Assembly: GCF_040448685.1 (NCBI RefSeq)
Contig: NZ_CP159290.1
Location: forward strand, 4,464,001-4,528,000
DNA: 64,000 nt
Direction: 5' to 3'
Source: Cellulosimicrobium sp. ES-005
GTDB taxonomy: Bacteria; Actinomycetota; Actinomycetes; Actinomycetales; Cellulomonadaceae
Under the pieces are notes generated by a model. That model saw nothing but the letters and a program-made list of their open reading frames with translations. It was not told the origin of the DNA and did not search any database. Every line of letters starts with the position of its first letter. Position 1 is the first letter of the stretch. Below are positions 17,499-26,824 of this stretch, piece after piece. The translations under genes were made by a program, and so were the position numbers.

Positions 17499-18704
17499 TC
17501 AGGCCTCCAGCAGCAGCGCCTCTCCCTGGCCGCCCCCGCCGCACAGCCCGACGGCGACGCGCCCGCCGCCGCGGCGCGCGAGCTCGTGCGCCGCGTGGAC
17601 GGCGAGGCGGGCGCCGGAGGCGCCGATGGGGTGCCCGAGCGAGATGCCACCACCGTGCACGTTGACGACGTCCGGCGAGACGCCGAGCACGCGCGTGGAG
17701 ACCGCGACGACGGTCGCGAACGCCTCGTTGATCTCGACGAGGTCGAGGTCGTCGACCGTCCACCCGGCCCGGTCGAGGGCCTGCCGGATCGCGCGCGCCG
17801 GCTGGGAGTGCAGCGACGTGTCGGGGCCGGCGACCTGACCCCAGGCGCGCACGGTCGCGAGCACGGGCGCGCCAGCGGACTCGGCCCGGGCGCGGGTGGT
17901 CAGCACGAGCGCGGCGGCGCCGTCGGAGATCTGCGACGCGTTGCCTGCGGTGATGGTGCCCTCGGGGTCGAACGCGGGGCGCAGGCGCGCGAGGCCCTCG
18001 ACGGTCGTGTCGGGGCGCACGCCCTCGTCGTCGCGCACCTCGACCGGCTCGCCCCGGCGCTGCGGGACGCTCACGGGGGCGAGCTCGGCGTCGAACAGGC
18101 CGTCCTTCGCCGCGGCGGCGGCGCGCTGGTGCGACGCCGCCGCGACGGCGTCCTGCTCCTCGCGCGAGACGAACACGTCGCCGACGTTGGTGCGCTCGGT
18201 CGAGACGCCCATGGAGGCGCGGTCGAACGCGTCGGTGAGCCCGTCGCGCGCGACGGCGTCGACGAGCGTCGCGTCGCCGAACGCGAACCCGGCGCGCGAC
18301 CCGGGGAGCAGGTGCGGCGCGTTGGTCATGGACTCCTGGCCGCCGACGAGCACGACCTCGGCCTCGCCGGAGCGGATCATCCGCGTGCCGTCGATGACGG
18401 CGGTGAGCCCCGAGAGGCACACCTTGTTCACCGTCACGGCGGGCACGTCCCAGCCCACGCCGGCGCCTGCGGCGGTCTGGCGCGCGGGGTTCTGCCCCGC
18501 CCCGGCCTGGAGCACCTGGCCGAACACCACGGCGTCGACGGCGTCCGCGCCGAGTCCCGAGCGCTCGATCGCGGCGCGCGCGGCGACGGCGCCGAGCTCG
18601 ACCGCGGTCAGCGCGGCGAGCGAGCCCTTGAGCCGGCCCTGAGGGGTGCGGGCGGCAGCGACGATCACGACGTCGTCGGGGGAGTGCGGGGTGGTGGTGC
18701 TCAC
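17499..18704 (-). CDS. Acetyl-CoA acetyltransferase (thiolase)
   Basis: Cleaves acetoacetyl-CoA, or a longer 3-ketoacyl-CoA, with CoA to give acetyl-CoA. The 401-residue product has all three thiolase catalytic regions. The nucleophilic cysteine is in TVNKVCLSGL (about C96). The histidine is in GGGISLGHPIGASGAR, and the second cysteine in VGLCGGGGQGEA. Its ATG overlaps the stop of the upstream hydrolase by four bases, making it the last gene of the large operon. Beside the CoA-transferase subunits and a 3-hydroxybutyrate-dehydrogenase-like enzyme, acetoacetyl-CoA is the most likely substrate. A beta-ketoadipyl-CoA thiolase is less likely. Confidence 0.93.
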   Translation of the reverse strand: MSTTTPHSPDDVVIVAAARTPQGRLKGSLAALTAVELGAVAARAAIERSGLGADAVDAVVFGQVLQAGAGQNPARQTAAGAGVGWDVPAVTVNKVCLSGLTAVIDGTRMIRSGEAEVVLVGGQESMTNAPHLLPGSRAGFAFGDATLVDAVARDGLTDAFDRASMGVSTERTNVGDVFVSREEQDAVAAASHQRAAAAAKDGLFDAELAPVSVPQRRGEPVEVRDDEGVRPDTTVEGLARLRPAFDPEGTITAGNASQISDGAAALVLTTRARAESAGAPVLATVRAWGQVAGPDTSLHSQPARAIRQALDRAGWTVDDLDLVEINEAFATVVAVSTRVLGVSPDVVNVHGGGISLGHPIGASGARLAVHAAHELARRGGGRVAVGLCGGGGQGEALLLEA

Positions 18705-19858
18705 GGCTGGACCTCCAGGGGTGCGGACGGCGGTGTCTGCGCGGGCGCCGGGGGTGTGGCGCCCGCTCGTGCGGCGGCGGCGTCGACGTCGGCAACGGCA
18801 GTGTCGACCAGCCCGAGCAGGAGCCCGAGGAACACGTCCGGCTCCTCGAGGTGGGGGCTGTGCCCGACGCCGGGCCGCACCTCTTCACGGTACCGCCCGC
18901 CGGCGGCCGCGTAGGCGTCGAGGACGGCCCGCGTCTGGGCGACCATCGGCTGCGGCGGGTGCGTCTCGGCCCCGGGCCAGCCGGGGACGGCGCCGATCGC
19001 GCCGAGCTGCGCGAGGTCGAACAGCGACGTGTCCGAGACGATCGCGTCGGCGTCGCCCCGCACCCACAGCACGGGCGCCGTCGCGCCGGACGTCGCGAAG
19101 CCGGACAGGTCGCAGTACTTCGCGCTGATCGCGTTGTTCATGCCGCGCGTCCCCGGCGCGACGCCGGGCCACGTGCCCGACGCCGTCCGGTCGCCCGGGT
19201 AGTTGTCGTCGCCCGTGCGCGTCGAGAGCACGGAGTCGAGCAGGAGCTCCTCCAGCGTGCCGAGCGGCTCGCCGAGCGAGGCCGGGTCGGCGACGTAGAA
19301 CCGGCGCAGCACGTCACGGGGCGACCCCGCGTCCTCGCTGCGGTCGCCCGCCGCGAGCGCCGCGACGAACGCGGGGTTCGCGGTGCCGCCGCCGGACCCG
19401 GCGAAGTCGGGGGAGAGCGGCGTGCCGTCGACGTCGCGCGTGCCGCCGAACCCGTAGGGCGACATGGGCGCCTCGAGGAGGACCGCGTCGAAGAGGTCGG
19501 GCCGGTCCGTCGCGAGCTGGAGCACGACCCCCGCCCCCGCGGAGTGCGCGACTGCGACGAGCGGGTGCGCGAGGTCGAGCGCGTCGACGACGGCGGCGAC
19601 GTCGTCCGCGTAGTCCCGCACGCCCCGCGTCGCGTCGACGGGCCGGGTCTCGGCGTCGCCGTACCCGCGCAGGTCGACGGCGACGCCGCGCACGTCGGCG
19701 GGCAGCGCGCGCAGCAGCGGGTCGAAGAACGCCGACGACGAGCAGTTGCCGTGCACGAGCAGGACCGTGGCCCGCACGTCGCCGTCGGCCAGCACCTCGC
19801 GCACGTGCTCGCGACCGCGCGGGGTCGGCACGTCGCGGCGCAGCACGTCGCGCGTCAC
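18701..19858 (-). CDS. Alpha/beta hydrolase in ketone-body operon
   Basis: A 385-residue alpha/beta hydrolase. The oxyanion-hole motif [14 protein letters not shown] lies near residues 31-44. The nucleophile elbow reads AHSAGAG, so the first glycine of GxSxG is alanine. The acid and base are likely in [12 protein letters not shown] and [11 protein letters not shown]. The C-terminal 30 residues are a proline/alanine tail. The GTG start at 19858 is fixed by a GTGA overlap with scoB. The stop overlaps the thiolase start. It probably hydrolyses an ester or oligomer feeding the 3-hydroxybutyrate/acetoacetate route, but the substrate is unknown. Confidence 0.85.
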   Translation of the reverse strand: MTRDVLRRDVPTPRGREHVREVLADGDVRATVLLVHGNCSSSAFFDPLLRALPADVRGVAVDLRGYGDAETRPVDATRGVRDYADDVAAVVDALDLAHPLVAVAHSAGAGVVLQLATDRPDLFDAVLLEAPMSPYGFGGTRDVDGTPLSPDFAGSGGGTANPAFVAALAAGDRSEDAGSPRDVLRRFYVADPASLGEPLGTLEELLLDSVLSTRTGDDNYPGDRTASGTWPGVAPGTRGMNNAISAKYCDLSGFATSGATAPVLWVRGDADAIVSDTSLFDLAQLGAIGAVPGWPGAETHPPQPMVAQTRAVLDAYAAAGGRYREEVRPGVGHSPHLEEPDVFLGLLLGLVDTAVADVDAAAARAGATPPAPAQTPPSAPLEVQP

Positions 19859-20559
19859 GACGGCGTCCCCGCGGCCTGCGTGGACGGTCCCGGACCGGCG
19901 TCGGCGACGTCGAGCGGGGCGTCGTCGAGCGCGACGACGAGGTCGGGCTCGGTCACGGCGCGCACGTCGTCGACGCTCACGCCGGGCGCGGTCTCGCGCA
20001 GCACGAGGCCGTCGGGCGTCACGTCGATCACCGCGAGGTCCGTGATGATCCGGTGCACGACGCCCCGCCCGGTGAGCGGCAGCGAGCACGAGCGCAGGAG
20101 CTTGGGCGACCCGTCGCGCGCCACGTGCTCCATGAGCACGATCACGCGCGCGGCCCCGTGCACGAGGTCCATCGCGCCGCCGGGGCCCTTGACCATCTTG
20201 CCGGGGATCATCCAGTTGGCGAGGTCGCCCGTCGCGGAGACCTGCATGCCGCCGAGGATCGCGGCGTCGATCTTGCCGCCGCGGATCATGCCGAAGCTCA
20301 GCGCGGAGTCGAAGAACGCCGCGCCCGGCAGGACGGTGACGGTCTCCTTGCCCGCGTTGATGAGGTCGGGGTCGACGGTGTCCTCGCTCGGGTACGGCCC
20401 GACGCCGAGGATCCCGTTCTCCGACTGCAGCACGAGGTGCTTGTCCTCGGGCACGTAGTTGGGCACGAGCGTCGGCAGGCCGATGCCGAGGTTGACGTAC
20501 CAGCCGTCCTGGAGCTCGCGCGCGGCGCGCGCGGCCATCTCGTCGCGGGTGAGCGCCAT
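19855..20559 (-). CDS. scoB: Succinyl-CoA:3-ketoacid CoA-transferase subunit B
   Basis: The beta subunit of a class I CoA-transferase that activates acetoacetate with succinyl-CoA. The 234-residue product has the catalytic glutamate in [12 protein letters not shown] (about residue 47). It also has the family blocks [43 protein letters not shown] and MGGAMDLV-like [10 protein letters not shown]. Length and spacing match ScoB. It lies 3 bases downstream of scoA and overlaps the following hydrolase by four bases. Annotation as a pcaJ-like 3-oxoadipate transferase is possible but less fitting. Confidence 0.93.
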   Translation of the reverse strand: MALTRDEMAARAARELQDGWYVNLGIGLPTLVPNYVPEDKHLVLQSENGILGVGPYPSEDTVDPDLINAGKETVTVLPGAAFFDSALSFGMIRGGKIDAAILGGMQVSATGDLANWMIPGKMVKGPGGAMDLVHGAARVIVLMEHVARDGSPKLLRSCSLPLTGRGVVHRIITDLAVIDVTPDGLVLRETAPGVSVDDVRAVTEPDLVVALDDAPLDVADAGPGPSTQAAGTPS

Positions 20560-20562
20560 GCG

Positions 20563-21447
20563 TCAGCCCTCCTTCACGCTGGTCGCCGTGCCCGACGTCG
20601 TGCGCGCGGGCTGGTCGGTCTCTGCGGCCGGGCGCACGGTGCGGCGCTCGATCCGCTTGGGCACGTCCGGGCCGACCTCGACGACGCGGTGCACGAACAC
20701 GCCGGGCAGGTGGACGGCGTCGGGGTCGATCTCGCCGGGCTCGACGAGCTCCTCGACCTGCGCGACGCACACGCGGCCCGCCATCGCGGCGAGGGGGGAG
20801 AAGTTGCGGGCCGACCGGTGGAACACGAGGTTGCCGTGCCGGTCGCCGCGCAGGGCGTGCACGAGCGCGAAGTCCGTGGTGATCGCGTCTTCCAGGACGA
20901 ACTCGGCCTCGTCGGGGAACGACCCGTCGCGGCCGCGCGGCCCGACGCCGAACGCGCGCACCTCCTTGGGCGCGCTGGCCTGCGCGACCCCGCCCGCGCC
21001 GTCGTACCGCTGGGGGAGGCCGCCCTCGGCGACCTGCGTGCCGACGCCGGTGCGCGTCCAGAACCCCGCGATGCCCGCGCCGCCCGCGCGCAGCTTCTCC
21101 GCGAGCGTGCCCTGCGGGGTGAGCTCGAGCTCGAGCTCACCCGAGAGGAACTGCCGCTCGAACTCCTTGTTCTCCCCGACGTACGAGCTCGTCATCTTCC
21201 GGATGCGGCCCGCCCCGAGCAGGACGCCCAGGCCCCAGTCGTCGACGCCGCAGTTGTTGCTCACGACCCACAGATCGCGCGTGCCCTGCGCGAGCAGCGC
21301 CTCGATGAGCGCGATGGGGTTGCCGCACAGGCCGAACCCGCCGACGGCGAGCGACGCGCCGTCGGGCACGTCCGCGACGGCCTCGGCCGCGGACGCGACC
21401 ACCTTGTCCAGCCCGGTCCCTCGTGGGGACGCGATCGTGGGGCTCAT
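20563..21447 (-). CDS. scoA: Succinyl-CoA:3-ketoacid CoA-transferase subunit A
   Basis: The alpha subunit partner of ScoB. The 294-residue protein carries DGASLAVGGFGLCGNPIALI, VVSNNCGVDDWGLGVLL, SSYVGENKEFERQFLSGELE and LTPQGTLAEKLRAGGAGI, all typical of SCOT-type subunit A. The gene is longer than most ScoA (about 230-260 residues). There is a roughly 13-residue insertion (GVGPRGRDGSFPD) near residue 175 and a polar C-terminal tail of about 35 residues. The start overlaps the preceding hydrolase stop by four bases, which indicates translational coupling. Confidence 0.92.
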   Translation of the reverse strand: MSPTIASPRGTGLDKVVASAAEAVADVPDGASLAVGGFGLCGNPIALIEALLAQGTRDLWVVSNNCGVDDWGLGVLLGAGRIRKMTSSYVGENKEFERQFLSGELELELTPQGTLAEKLRAGGAGIAGFWTRTGVGTQVAEGGLPQRYDGAGGVAQASAPKEVRAFGVGPRGRDGSFPDEAEFVLEDAITTDFALVHALRGDRHGNLVFHRSARNFSPLAAMAGRVCVAQVEELVEPGEIDPDAVHLPGVFVHRVVEVGPDVPKRIERRTVRPAAETDQPARTTSGTATSVKEG

Positions 21448-22520
21448 GCCGTGACCTCCTCGTCACTCGCCGGTCCGGGTCCGTCGCTCGTGACGGCGGC
21501 CAGGGCCTGCAGGGTCTCGCCCGCGACGGCCTCGACGCCGGGCGGGCTCATGATGATCGTGTAGTGATTGATACCCGCTACGTCGCGGGTGCGCAGCCCC
21601 GGCAGCCGCGCGCGCCACGCGGCGAGGTGCTCGGGGGAGTAGAGGGCCTCGGGCTCGTCGAGCAGCCCGCGCGGCGCGCGCAGCAGCACGAGGGGCACGT
21701 CGAGCGGGTGGTCGCCCGCGAGCGCCTCGGCGAGCGGGCCGCCCTCGTAGAGCTCGAGCGAGTCGGCGGAGACCGCCGCGCCCGACGACGCCGGACGCAG
21801 CGCGGGCGCCTCGCCGACGAGGTCGTAGTCGACGTACCCCGCCACGACGTCGGCCCACGGCTCGTCCCACGCGCTCGCGAAGGCGGGGTGCGCGCGCCAG
21901 AAGCCGCGGTACTCCTCGCGGTCGGCGAAGGTCCGCTCGAGCCGCTCGACGGCCGGCCCGAGCAGCGCGCGCAGGACCTCGTCGTGATCGGCGTCCGGGG
22001 GCAGGCCCGCGGGCGGTGGGAGCGGGATCCCGCCGTCGACGAGCACGAGCCGCGAGACGCGGCCGGGGTGGCGGTGCGCGAGCACGACCGACACGAACGC
22101 GCCCATCGAGTGCCCGAGCGCGACGACGCTCTCGACCCCCAGCGCGTCGAGCACGGCAGCGAGGTCGTCGGCGTGCGCGCCCATGCCGTACGGGCCGGGC
22201 AGGGTGTTGCTGCGGCCGCGCCCCCGTAGGTCGGGCGCGACGACGCGCACGCCCGGCAGTGCCGCGACGACGGCCGGCCACGCGCGGTGCGACGCCGTGA
22301 TGCCGTGCACGGCGAGGACGGTCGGGACGGCGTCGTGCGCGGGGCGCGCGCCGCCGTCGGGCCGGGCGCCGGGCCCGGGTGCGGGCGGGCCGACCGGGTC
22401 CCACACGCCGACGCGCAGCCGCCCGCCCGCGACGGGGACGTCGAGCGTCGCGTAGGTGTGGGTCGCGGCGGTGACGTCGTGCCGTGCGGACGCGGGGGTC
22501 GCCGTCGTGCCCGCGGTCAC
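21444..22520 (-). CDS. Alpha/beta hydrolase in ketone-body operon
   Basis: A 358-residue alpha/beta-fold hydrolase, clearly distinct from the second one in the operon. The oxyanion motif VLAVHGITASHRAW is near residue 70. The nucleophile elbow GHSMGAF is near 140, a canonical GxSxG. A histidine in GINHYTIIMSPPG near 325 is the probable base. The N-terminal stretch includes a proline/glycine-rich loop. The GTG start at 22520 is set by a GTGA overlap with the dehydrogenase gene. Its end overlaps scoA. Esterase or lactonase action on a precursor of 3-hydroxybutyrate is an inference from context. Confidence 0.87.
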   Translation of the reverse strand: MTAGTTATPASARHDVTAATHTYATLDVPVAGGRLRVGVWDPVGPPAPGPGARPDGGARPAHDAVPTVLAVHGITASHRAWPAVVAALPGVRVVAPDLRGRGRSNTLPGPYGMGAHADDLAAVLDALGVESVVALGHSMGAFVSVVLAHRHPGRVSRLVLVDGGIPLPPPAGLPPDADHDEVLRALLGPAVERLERTFADREEYRGFWRAHPAFASAWDEPWADVVAGYVDYDLVGEAPALRPASSGAAVSADSLELYEGGPLAEALAGDHPLDVPLVLLRAPRGLLDEPEALYSPEHLAAWRARLPGLRTRDVAGINHYTIIMSPPGVEAVAGETLQALAAVTSDGPGPASDEEVTA

Positions 22521-23305
22521 CGGGCGCTCCAGCCGCCGTCGATCGTCCACGACGCGCCCGAGACCATCGACGCGTCGGGTCCGGTGAGCCAGCCGACGAG
22601 CGACGCGACCTCCTCCGGCTCGACGAGCCGCTTCACCGCGGACTCGGCGAGGAGCACGGTCGCGAGCACCTCGGACTCGGGGACGCCGTGCATGCGCGCC
22701 TGGTCCGCGATCTGCTTCTCCACGAGCGGCGTGCGGACGTAGCCGGGGTTGACGCACACGCTCGTCACCCCGTGCGGGCCGCCCTCGAGGGCCGTCACCT
22801 TGGACAGGCCCTCCAGACCGTGCTTCGCGGACACGTACGCCGACTTGAACGGCGACGCCACGAGGCCGTGCACCGACGACACGTTGACGACGCGCCCGAA
22901 CCCGCGCGCGTACATCCCCGGGAGCGCGGCCCGGACCAGCAGGAACGGCGCCTCGAGCATGATCGCGTGCAGCAGGCGGAAGTCGTCGGGGCGGAACTCC
23001 TCGATGGGGCTCACGCGCTGGACGCCCGCGTTGTTGACGAGGACGTCGACGTCGAGCGAGAGGTCGTCGAGCGCGCGCGTGTCGGCGAGGTCGACGACCC
23101 ACGCCTCGCCGCCGAGCTCGTCCGCGAGGCGCTGCGCGCCGTCGGGGTCGACGTCGGCGACGGTCACGTGCGCGCCGCGCGCGGCGAGCTCGCGCGCGCA
23201 CGCCGCGCCGATGCCGCTCGCGCCGCCCGTGACGAGCGCACGACGCCCGGCGAGCGTGGGGGCCACGGGGGTCGACGCGGCAGGGACGGTGGCGGGGACG
23301 ATCAC
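22517..23305 (-). CDS. 3-Hydroxybutyrate dehydrogenase-like short-chain dehydrogenase
   Basis: A 262-residue NAD(P)-dependent SDR. The cofactor motif VTGGASGIGAACAREL is near residue 22. NNAGV follows near 90. The catalytic tyrosine/lysine lie in SAYVSAKHGLEGL near 155. The segment VHGLVASPFKSAYVSAKHGL is very close to D-3-hydroxybutyrate dehydrogenases, as is CVNPGYVRTPLVEKQI after it. With scoAB and thiolase in the same operon, oxidation of 3-hydroxybutyrate to acetoacetate is the natural reading. The start is GTG 23305, overlapping the TetR gene stop. Confidence 0.9.
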   Translation of the reverse strand: MIVPATVPAASTPVAPTLAGRRALVTGGASGIGAACARELAARGAHVTVADVDPDGAQRLADELGGEAWVVDLADTRALDDLSLDVDVLVNNAGVQRVSPIEEFRPDDFRLLHAIMLEAPFLLVRAALPGMYARGFGRVVNVSSVHGLVASPFKSAYVSAKHGLEGLSKVTALEGGPHGVTSVCVNPGYVRTPLVEKQIADQARMHGVPESEVLATVLLAESAVKRLVEPEEVASLVGWLTGPDASMVSGASWTIDGGWSAR

Positions 23306-24000
23306 TGCGCGTCTCCTTCGGTCGTGGATCCGGACCGGGCCGTGGCTCCGGCCTCGGCGGCGGGTCGCGGTACGGCGAGCGCGCGCTCGATGAACTGCAT
23401 GGTCTGCTCGAAGACGTGCGGCGGGACCTCGGCGGCCGCGGTGTCGTACGACGGCGGCTCCGCGCTCTCGTCCCAGCGCCCGCCCCACAGGACCCAGCGC
23501 ATGCCGACGATCTCCCCGATCCCCATCAGCGCCCACGCGGCGACCTCCGGGTCGACGTCGTGGCCCACCTCGCCGTTCGCGCGCGCCTTGTCGAGGCCCG
23601 TCATGTAGCCCTCGACGATGCGCGAGTAGTGCCGACGCAGCGCGCCGGGCGAGACGAACTCGGCCTGCCGCACGATCCGGTAGAGCGCCGGGTGCTCGGC
23701 GGTGAAGCGGAAGAAGGCCTCGAAGCCGGCGCGCTCGGCGGCGAGGCGGGTGTCCGCCTGCGAGCTCGCCTCGATCATCGCGTGCCGCACGCGGCGGTTG
23801 AGGTCGTCGACGAGCTCGTCGAACACGTCGATCTTCGACTCGAAGTACAGGTAGAACGTGCCCTGCCCGACGCCCGCGGACTCGGTGATCTTGACGATCG
23901 ACGCGTCGTGGTACCCGACCTGGGCGAACACCTGCTCGGCCGCGGCGAGGATCTTGGCCCGCGTGCGGTTGCCGCGGGCGGTGCGGGGCTGGGTGCTCAT
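23302..24000 (-). CDS. TetR family regulator inside the Liv/ketone-body operon
   Basis: A 232-residue TetR-type regulator. The helix-turn-helix (KILAAAEQVFAQVGYHDASIVKITESAGVGQGTFYLYFESKIDVFDELV, about residues 16-64) resembles regulators of fatty-acid and acyl-CoA metabolism. It is encoded within the operon, overlapping both neighbours by four bases. It is therefore made together with the enzymes and most likely autoregulates the whole unit in response to an acyl-CoA or free acid. No obvious operator is visible next to it. The livK promoter region at 30532-30561 is the place to look. Confidence 0.9.
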   Translation of the reverse strand: MSTQPRTARGNRTRAKILAAAEQVFAQVGYHDASIVKITESAGVGQGTFYLYFESKIDVFDELVDDLNRRVRHAMIEASSQADTRLAAERAGFEAFFRFTAEHPALYRIVRQAEFVSPGALRRHYSRIVEGYMTGLDKARANGEVGHDVDPEVAAWALMGIGEIVGMRWVLWGGRWDESAEPPSYDTAAAEVPPHVFEQTMQFIERALAVPRPAAEAGATARSGSTTEGDAQ

Positions 24001-25616
24001 GAGTCCTCCGGGACGGTCACGCGCTCGGCGAGCGAGCGGCGCGACACCTTGTGCAACGACGTGCGGGGCAGGGACGGGACGAGGTCGAAGCGACGCGGGA
24101 CCTTGAAGTGCGCGAGCTCGCGGCGGCAGAACGCCTCCAGCTCCTCGGCGTCGGTGGGGTGGCCCGGGCGCGGGACGACGAACGCCGCGCCGACCTCGCC
24201 CCACCGGTCGTCGGGCACGCCCACGACCGCGACGTCCGCGACGCCGGGGTGCCGCCGGAGCACGGCCTCCACCTCGGACGGCGTGACGTTCTCGCCGCCG
24301 ACGATGAAGACGTCCTTGATCCGGTCCACCACGCGGTAGCACCCGTCGGCGTCGCGCTCGACGAGGTCCCCGGTGCGCAGCCAGCCGTCGTGCAGGACGG
24401 CGGCCGTCGCGGCCTCGTCGCGGAAGTACCCGGCGAACACCCCGGGCCCGCGGACCAGCAGCTCGCCCGCCGCGGGCCCGTCGAGGTGGCGCCCGGTCAC
24501 CGGGTCCGCGACGGCGACCTCGACGTGGGGATACGGCGTCCCGGCCGACCCGAGGCGCTCGCGCGCCTGGTCGTCCGGCAGGCACAGCACGTTGGGCCCG
24601 GCCTCGGTGAGCCCGTACCCCTGCGAGAGCGCGACGCCGCGCCGGTGCCACGTGCGCAGCAGCGGCTCCGGCATGGGCGCGCCGCCCACGACGGCGTGGC
24701 GCAGCGACGACAGGTCGGCGTCCGCGAAGCCGGGGTGCTCCGCGAGGAGCAGGTAGTTCGTCGGGACGCCCATCATCGTCGTGACGCGGCGCTCGGCGAC
24801 GAGCTGCAGCACGCGCTCGGGCTCGAACGTGCGCTCCAGGACGACCGTCGCGCCGGTCCACCACGCGAGCAGCGGCTGGATGTTCCAGCCGCCCGCGTGG
24901 AACTGCGGCAGCACGCTCAGCACGACGTCGTGGCTCGTCAGCTCGACCGTGCGCGAGAGCGAGAGGTTGGTCCAGAAGCAGTTCGCGTGCGTGAGCAGCG
25001 CGCCCTTGGGCGTGCCCTGCGTGCCGGACGTGAAGACGAGCAGGAGCGGGTCGTCGTCGTGCACGACGCGGCGCTCGGGAACGGGCGCCCCCGCGGCCCG
25101 GCCCGCGCCGTCCGCGTCGCGCGCGCCGTCGGCCAGGCACGGGCGGCGCGACGGCGCGGGGACCCGCGCCTCGACGCCGCTGCGGCCGAGCTCGGTACGC
25201 CGCGGGGGGAGGACGAGCCGGTCCAGCCGGTCGAACGCCGCGTCGGCCAGCGCGGAGAACTCCTGCTCCACGAGCACGAGCGCCGGGTCGGCCTGCTCGA
25301 TCTGGGCGGCGAGCTCGCCCGGCGACAGCCGCCACGACAGCGGCGCGAGGATCAGCCCGGCCTGCGCGCACGCGAAGAACAGCACGACCTGGTCGGCGCT
25401 GTTGCCGGTCACCGTGGCCACGCGGTCGCCGAGGCCGTAGCCCGCCTCGCGGAACGCCGTCGCCAGGGCGCTCGCGCGCTCGTGCAGGTCGCGGTAGCGC
25501 AGGGTCACGCCGCGGTCGTCGACCGCGACGCGGTCCGGCGTCGCGAGCGCGCGGTCGCGCGTCCAGCGGCCGAGGGTGTGCAGGCCGTCCTGGGCGTCCT
25601 GGTGCTGCGTCGTCAT
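23997..25616 (-). CDS. AMP-dependent acyl-CoA synthetase
   Basis: An adenylate-forming acyl-CoA ligase of 539 residues. The P-loop-like motif LLVFTSGTQGTPKGALLTH is near residues 185-203. GYGLTEAGPN is near 335. LRTGDLVERDADGCYRVVDRIKDVFIVGGENV is near 415-445. The catalytic lysine region near the C-terminus (PRTSLHKVSRRSL) is present. It activates a carboxylic acid with ATP and CoA. Position between a Liv-type importer and ketone-body enzymes suggests a short- or medium-chain acid, possibly the imported substrate. Overlaps livM and tetR by four bases each. Confidence 0.9.
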   Translation of the reverse strand: MTTQHQDAQDGLHTLGRWTRDRALATPDRVAVDDRGVTLRYRDLHERASALATAFREAGYGLGDRVATVTGNSADQVVLFFACAQAGLILAPLSWRLSPGELAAQIEQADPALVLVEQEFSALADAAFDRLDRLVLPPRRTELGRSGVEARVPAPSRRPCLADGARDADGAGRAAGAPVPERRVVHDDDPLLLVFTSGTQGTPKGALLTHANCFWTNLSLSRTVELTSHDVVLSVLPQFHAGGWNIQPLLAWWTGATVVLERTFEPERVLQLVAERRVTTMMGVPTNYLLLAEHPGFADADLSSLRHAVVGGAPMPEPLLRTWHRRGVALSQGYGLTEAGPNVLCLPDDQARERLGSAGTPYPHVEVAVADPVTGRHLDGPAAGELLVRGPGVFAGYFRDEAATAAVLHDGWLRTGDLVERDADGCYRVVDRIKDVFIVGGENVTPSEVEAVLRRHPGVADVAVVGVPDDRWGEVGAAFVVPRPGHPTDAEELEAFCRRELAHFKVPRRFDLVPSLPRTSLHKVSRRSLAERVTVPEDS

Positions 25617-26824
25617 GCCACCTCCTCCAGGCGCTCGCGGGCCTCCTCCCGATCCTCCCGCGGGCGGCGGCGCGCGGCGAGGCGCGACGCGGCGCCGGCG
25701 ATGCCGCCGGGCAGGAACATCACGACGAGGATGAAGAGGGTCCCGAGGAGGAACAGCGGCTCGCTGAGCGGCACGCGCAGCACGGCCGGGAGGTCCGCGA
25801 CGGCCGCGGAGCTCGCGAGCGTCCCGAGCCGCTGGTCGAGGACCGTGTAGAGCACGCCGCCGACGATCGCGCCCCACCGTGAGCCCACGCCGCCGAGCAC
25901 GACCATGACGAGCAGCGTGAGCGTGAAGTCGGCCGACGTCGCGCGCGGCACGGCGCCGGACTGGAGCAGGAGGTACGCCATGCCGACGACGGTCGCGAGC
26001 GTCGCCGCGAGGACGAACACGAGGAGCTTGACGAGGTAGGGGCGCCCGCCGATGACGCGCACGCGCATCTCGTTCTCGCGCGTCGCCGCCGCGACGTGCC
26101 CCGCGCGCGACCGCTCGATCCACAGCACGACGAGGTAGACCACGACGAGCACGGCGAGCGCGAGCCAGTAGAGGTTGCGCGTGTTGAGGACGCCCACGAA
26201 CGCGTCGGGGACGTTGCCGGTCGCGAGCGCGAGGCCCTCCTCGCCGCCCGTGGCGCCGCCGGGGTTGCGGCGCACGAGCACGTTGCCCGCCTGGGCGAAC
26301 GCGAGCGTGACCATGGCGAACGAGATGCCCGTGACGCGCAGCGAGATCGCGCCGACGACGTGCGCGAGGACGATCCCGCCGACGAGCACGAGCGCCGCGG
26401 CGGGCAGGAGCGGGATCTCGGTCGTGTCGAGCACGATCGCGAGCCCGTACACGCCCGCCGCGAAGTACAGCGCGTGGCCGAAGCTCAGCAGCCCCGCGAC
26501 GCCGAACAGCAGGTGGTAGCTCAGGGCGAGCGCACCGATGAGCCAGCACAGCGCCATCATCTGCAGCGCGCCCGGCGTGTAGGTCGGACCAGGCAGCACG
26601 CCGGGCACGTGGATGGCGAGCAGCGGCAGGCACGCGAGCAGCGCGACGAGCGCGACACCCGCGAGCGTGCGGACCACGGTGCCCGACGGCGTCCGGCGCG
26701 CCGGGCGCGCAGCGTCGCCAGGGTGCGGGGCGCCCGGCACGGACCCGGCGGGAGCGGAGGTGGGGTCGGCGGCCGCGCGCGTGCCGCCGTCGGGCCGGCT
26801 GCCAGGAGCGGTCTGGGTGGTCAT
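25613..26824 (-). CDS. livM: Liv-type ABC importer permease LivM
   Basis: The second membrane subunit of a branched-chain-amino-acid-type (HAAT) ABC importer. The 403-residue protein starts with a roughly 60-residue proline/alanine-rich cytoplasmic extension. About 9 to 10 transmembrane segments follow. It carries the FGVAGLLSFGHALYFAAGVYGLAIV and VVLGGVGSRWGAIVGGVLY signatures of LivM. A positively charged C-terminal tail ends the protein. Start and stop overlap the adjacent livH and ligase genes. HAAT importers also move urea, short amides and carboxylates, so the Liv name does not fix the substrate. Confidence 0.92.
   Translation of the reverse strand: MTTQTAPGSRPDGGTRAAADPTSAPAGSVPGAPHPGDAARPARRTPSGTVVRTLAGVALVALLACLPLLAIHVPGVLPGPTYTPGALQMMALCWLIGALALSYHLLFGVAGLLSFGHALYFAAGVYGLAIVLDTTEIPLLPAAALVLVGGIVLAHVVGAISLRVTGISFAMVTLAFAQAGNVLVRRNPGGATGGEEGLALATGNVPDAFVGVLNTRNLYWLALAVLVVVYLVVLWIERSRAGHVAAATRENEMRVRVIGGRPYLVKLLVFVLAATLATVVGMAYLLLQSGAVPRATSADFTLTLLVMVVLGGVGSRWGAIVGGVLYTVLDQRLGTLASSAAVADLPAVLRVPLSEPLFLLGTLFILVVMFLPGGIAGAASRLAARRRPREDREEARERLEEVA

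Noticed and set aside
17499-21447. Assignment of the CoA-transferase and thiolase to the beta-ketoadipate (pcaIJF) pathway, with a hydrolase as pcaD.
   Set aside because: The CoA-transferase blocks look like SCOT, a 3-hydroxybutyrate-dehydrogenase-like SDR is in the operon, and there are no pcaB, pcaC or pcaGH genes in the window.
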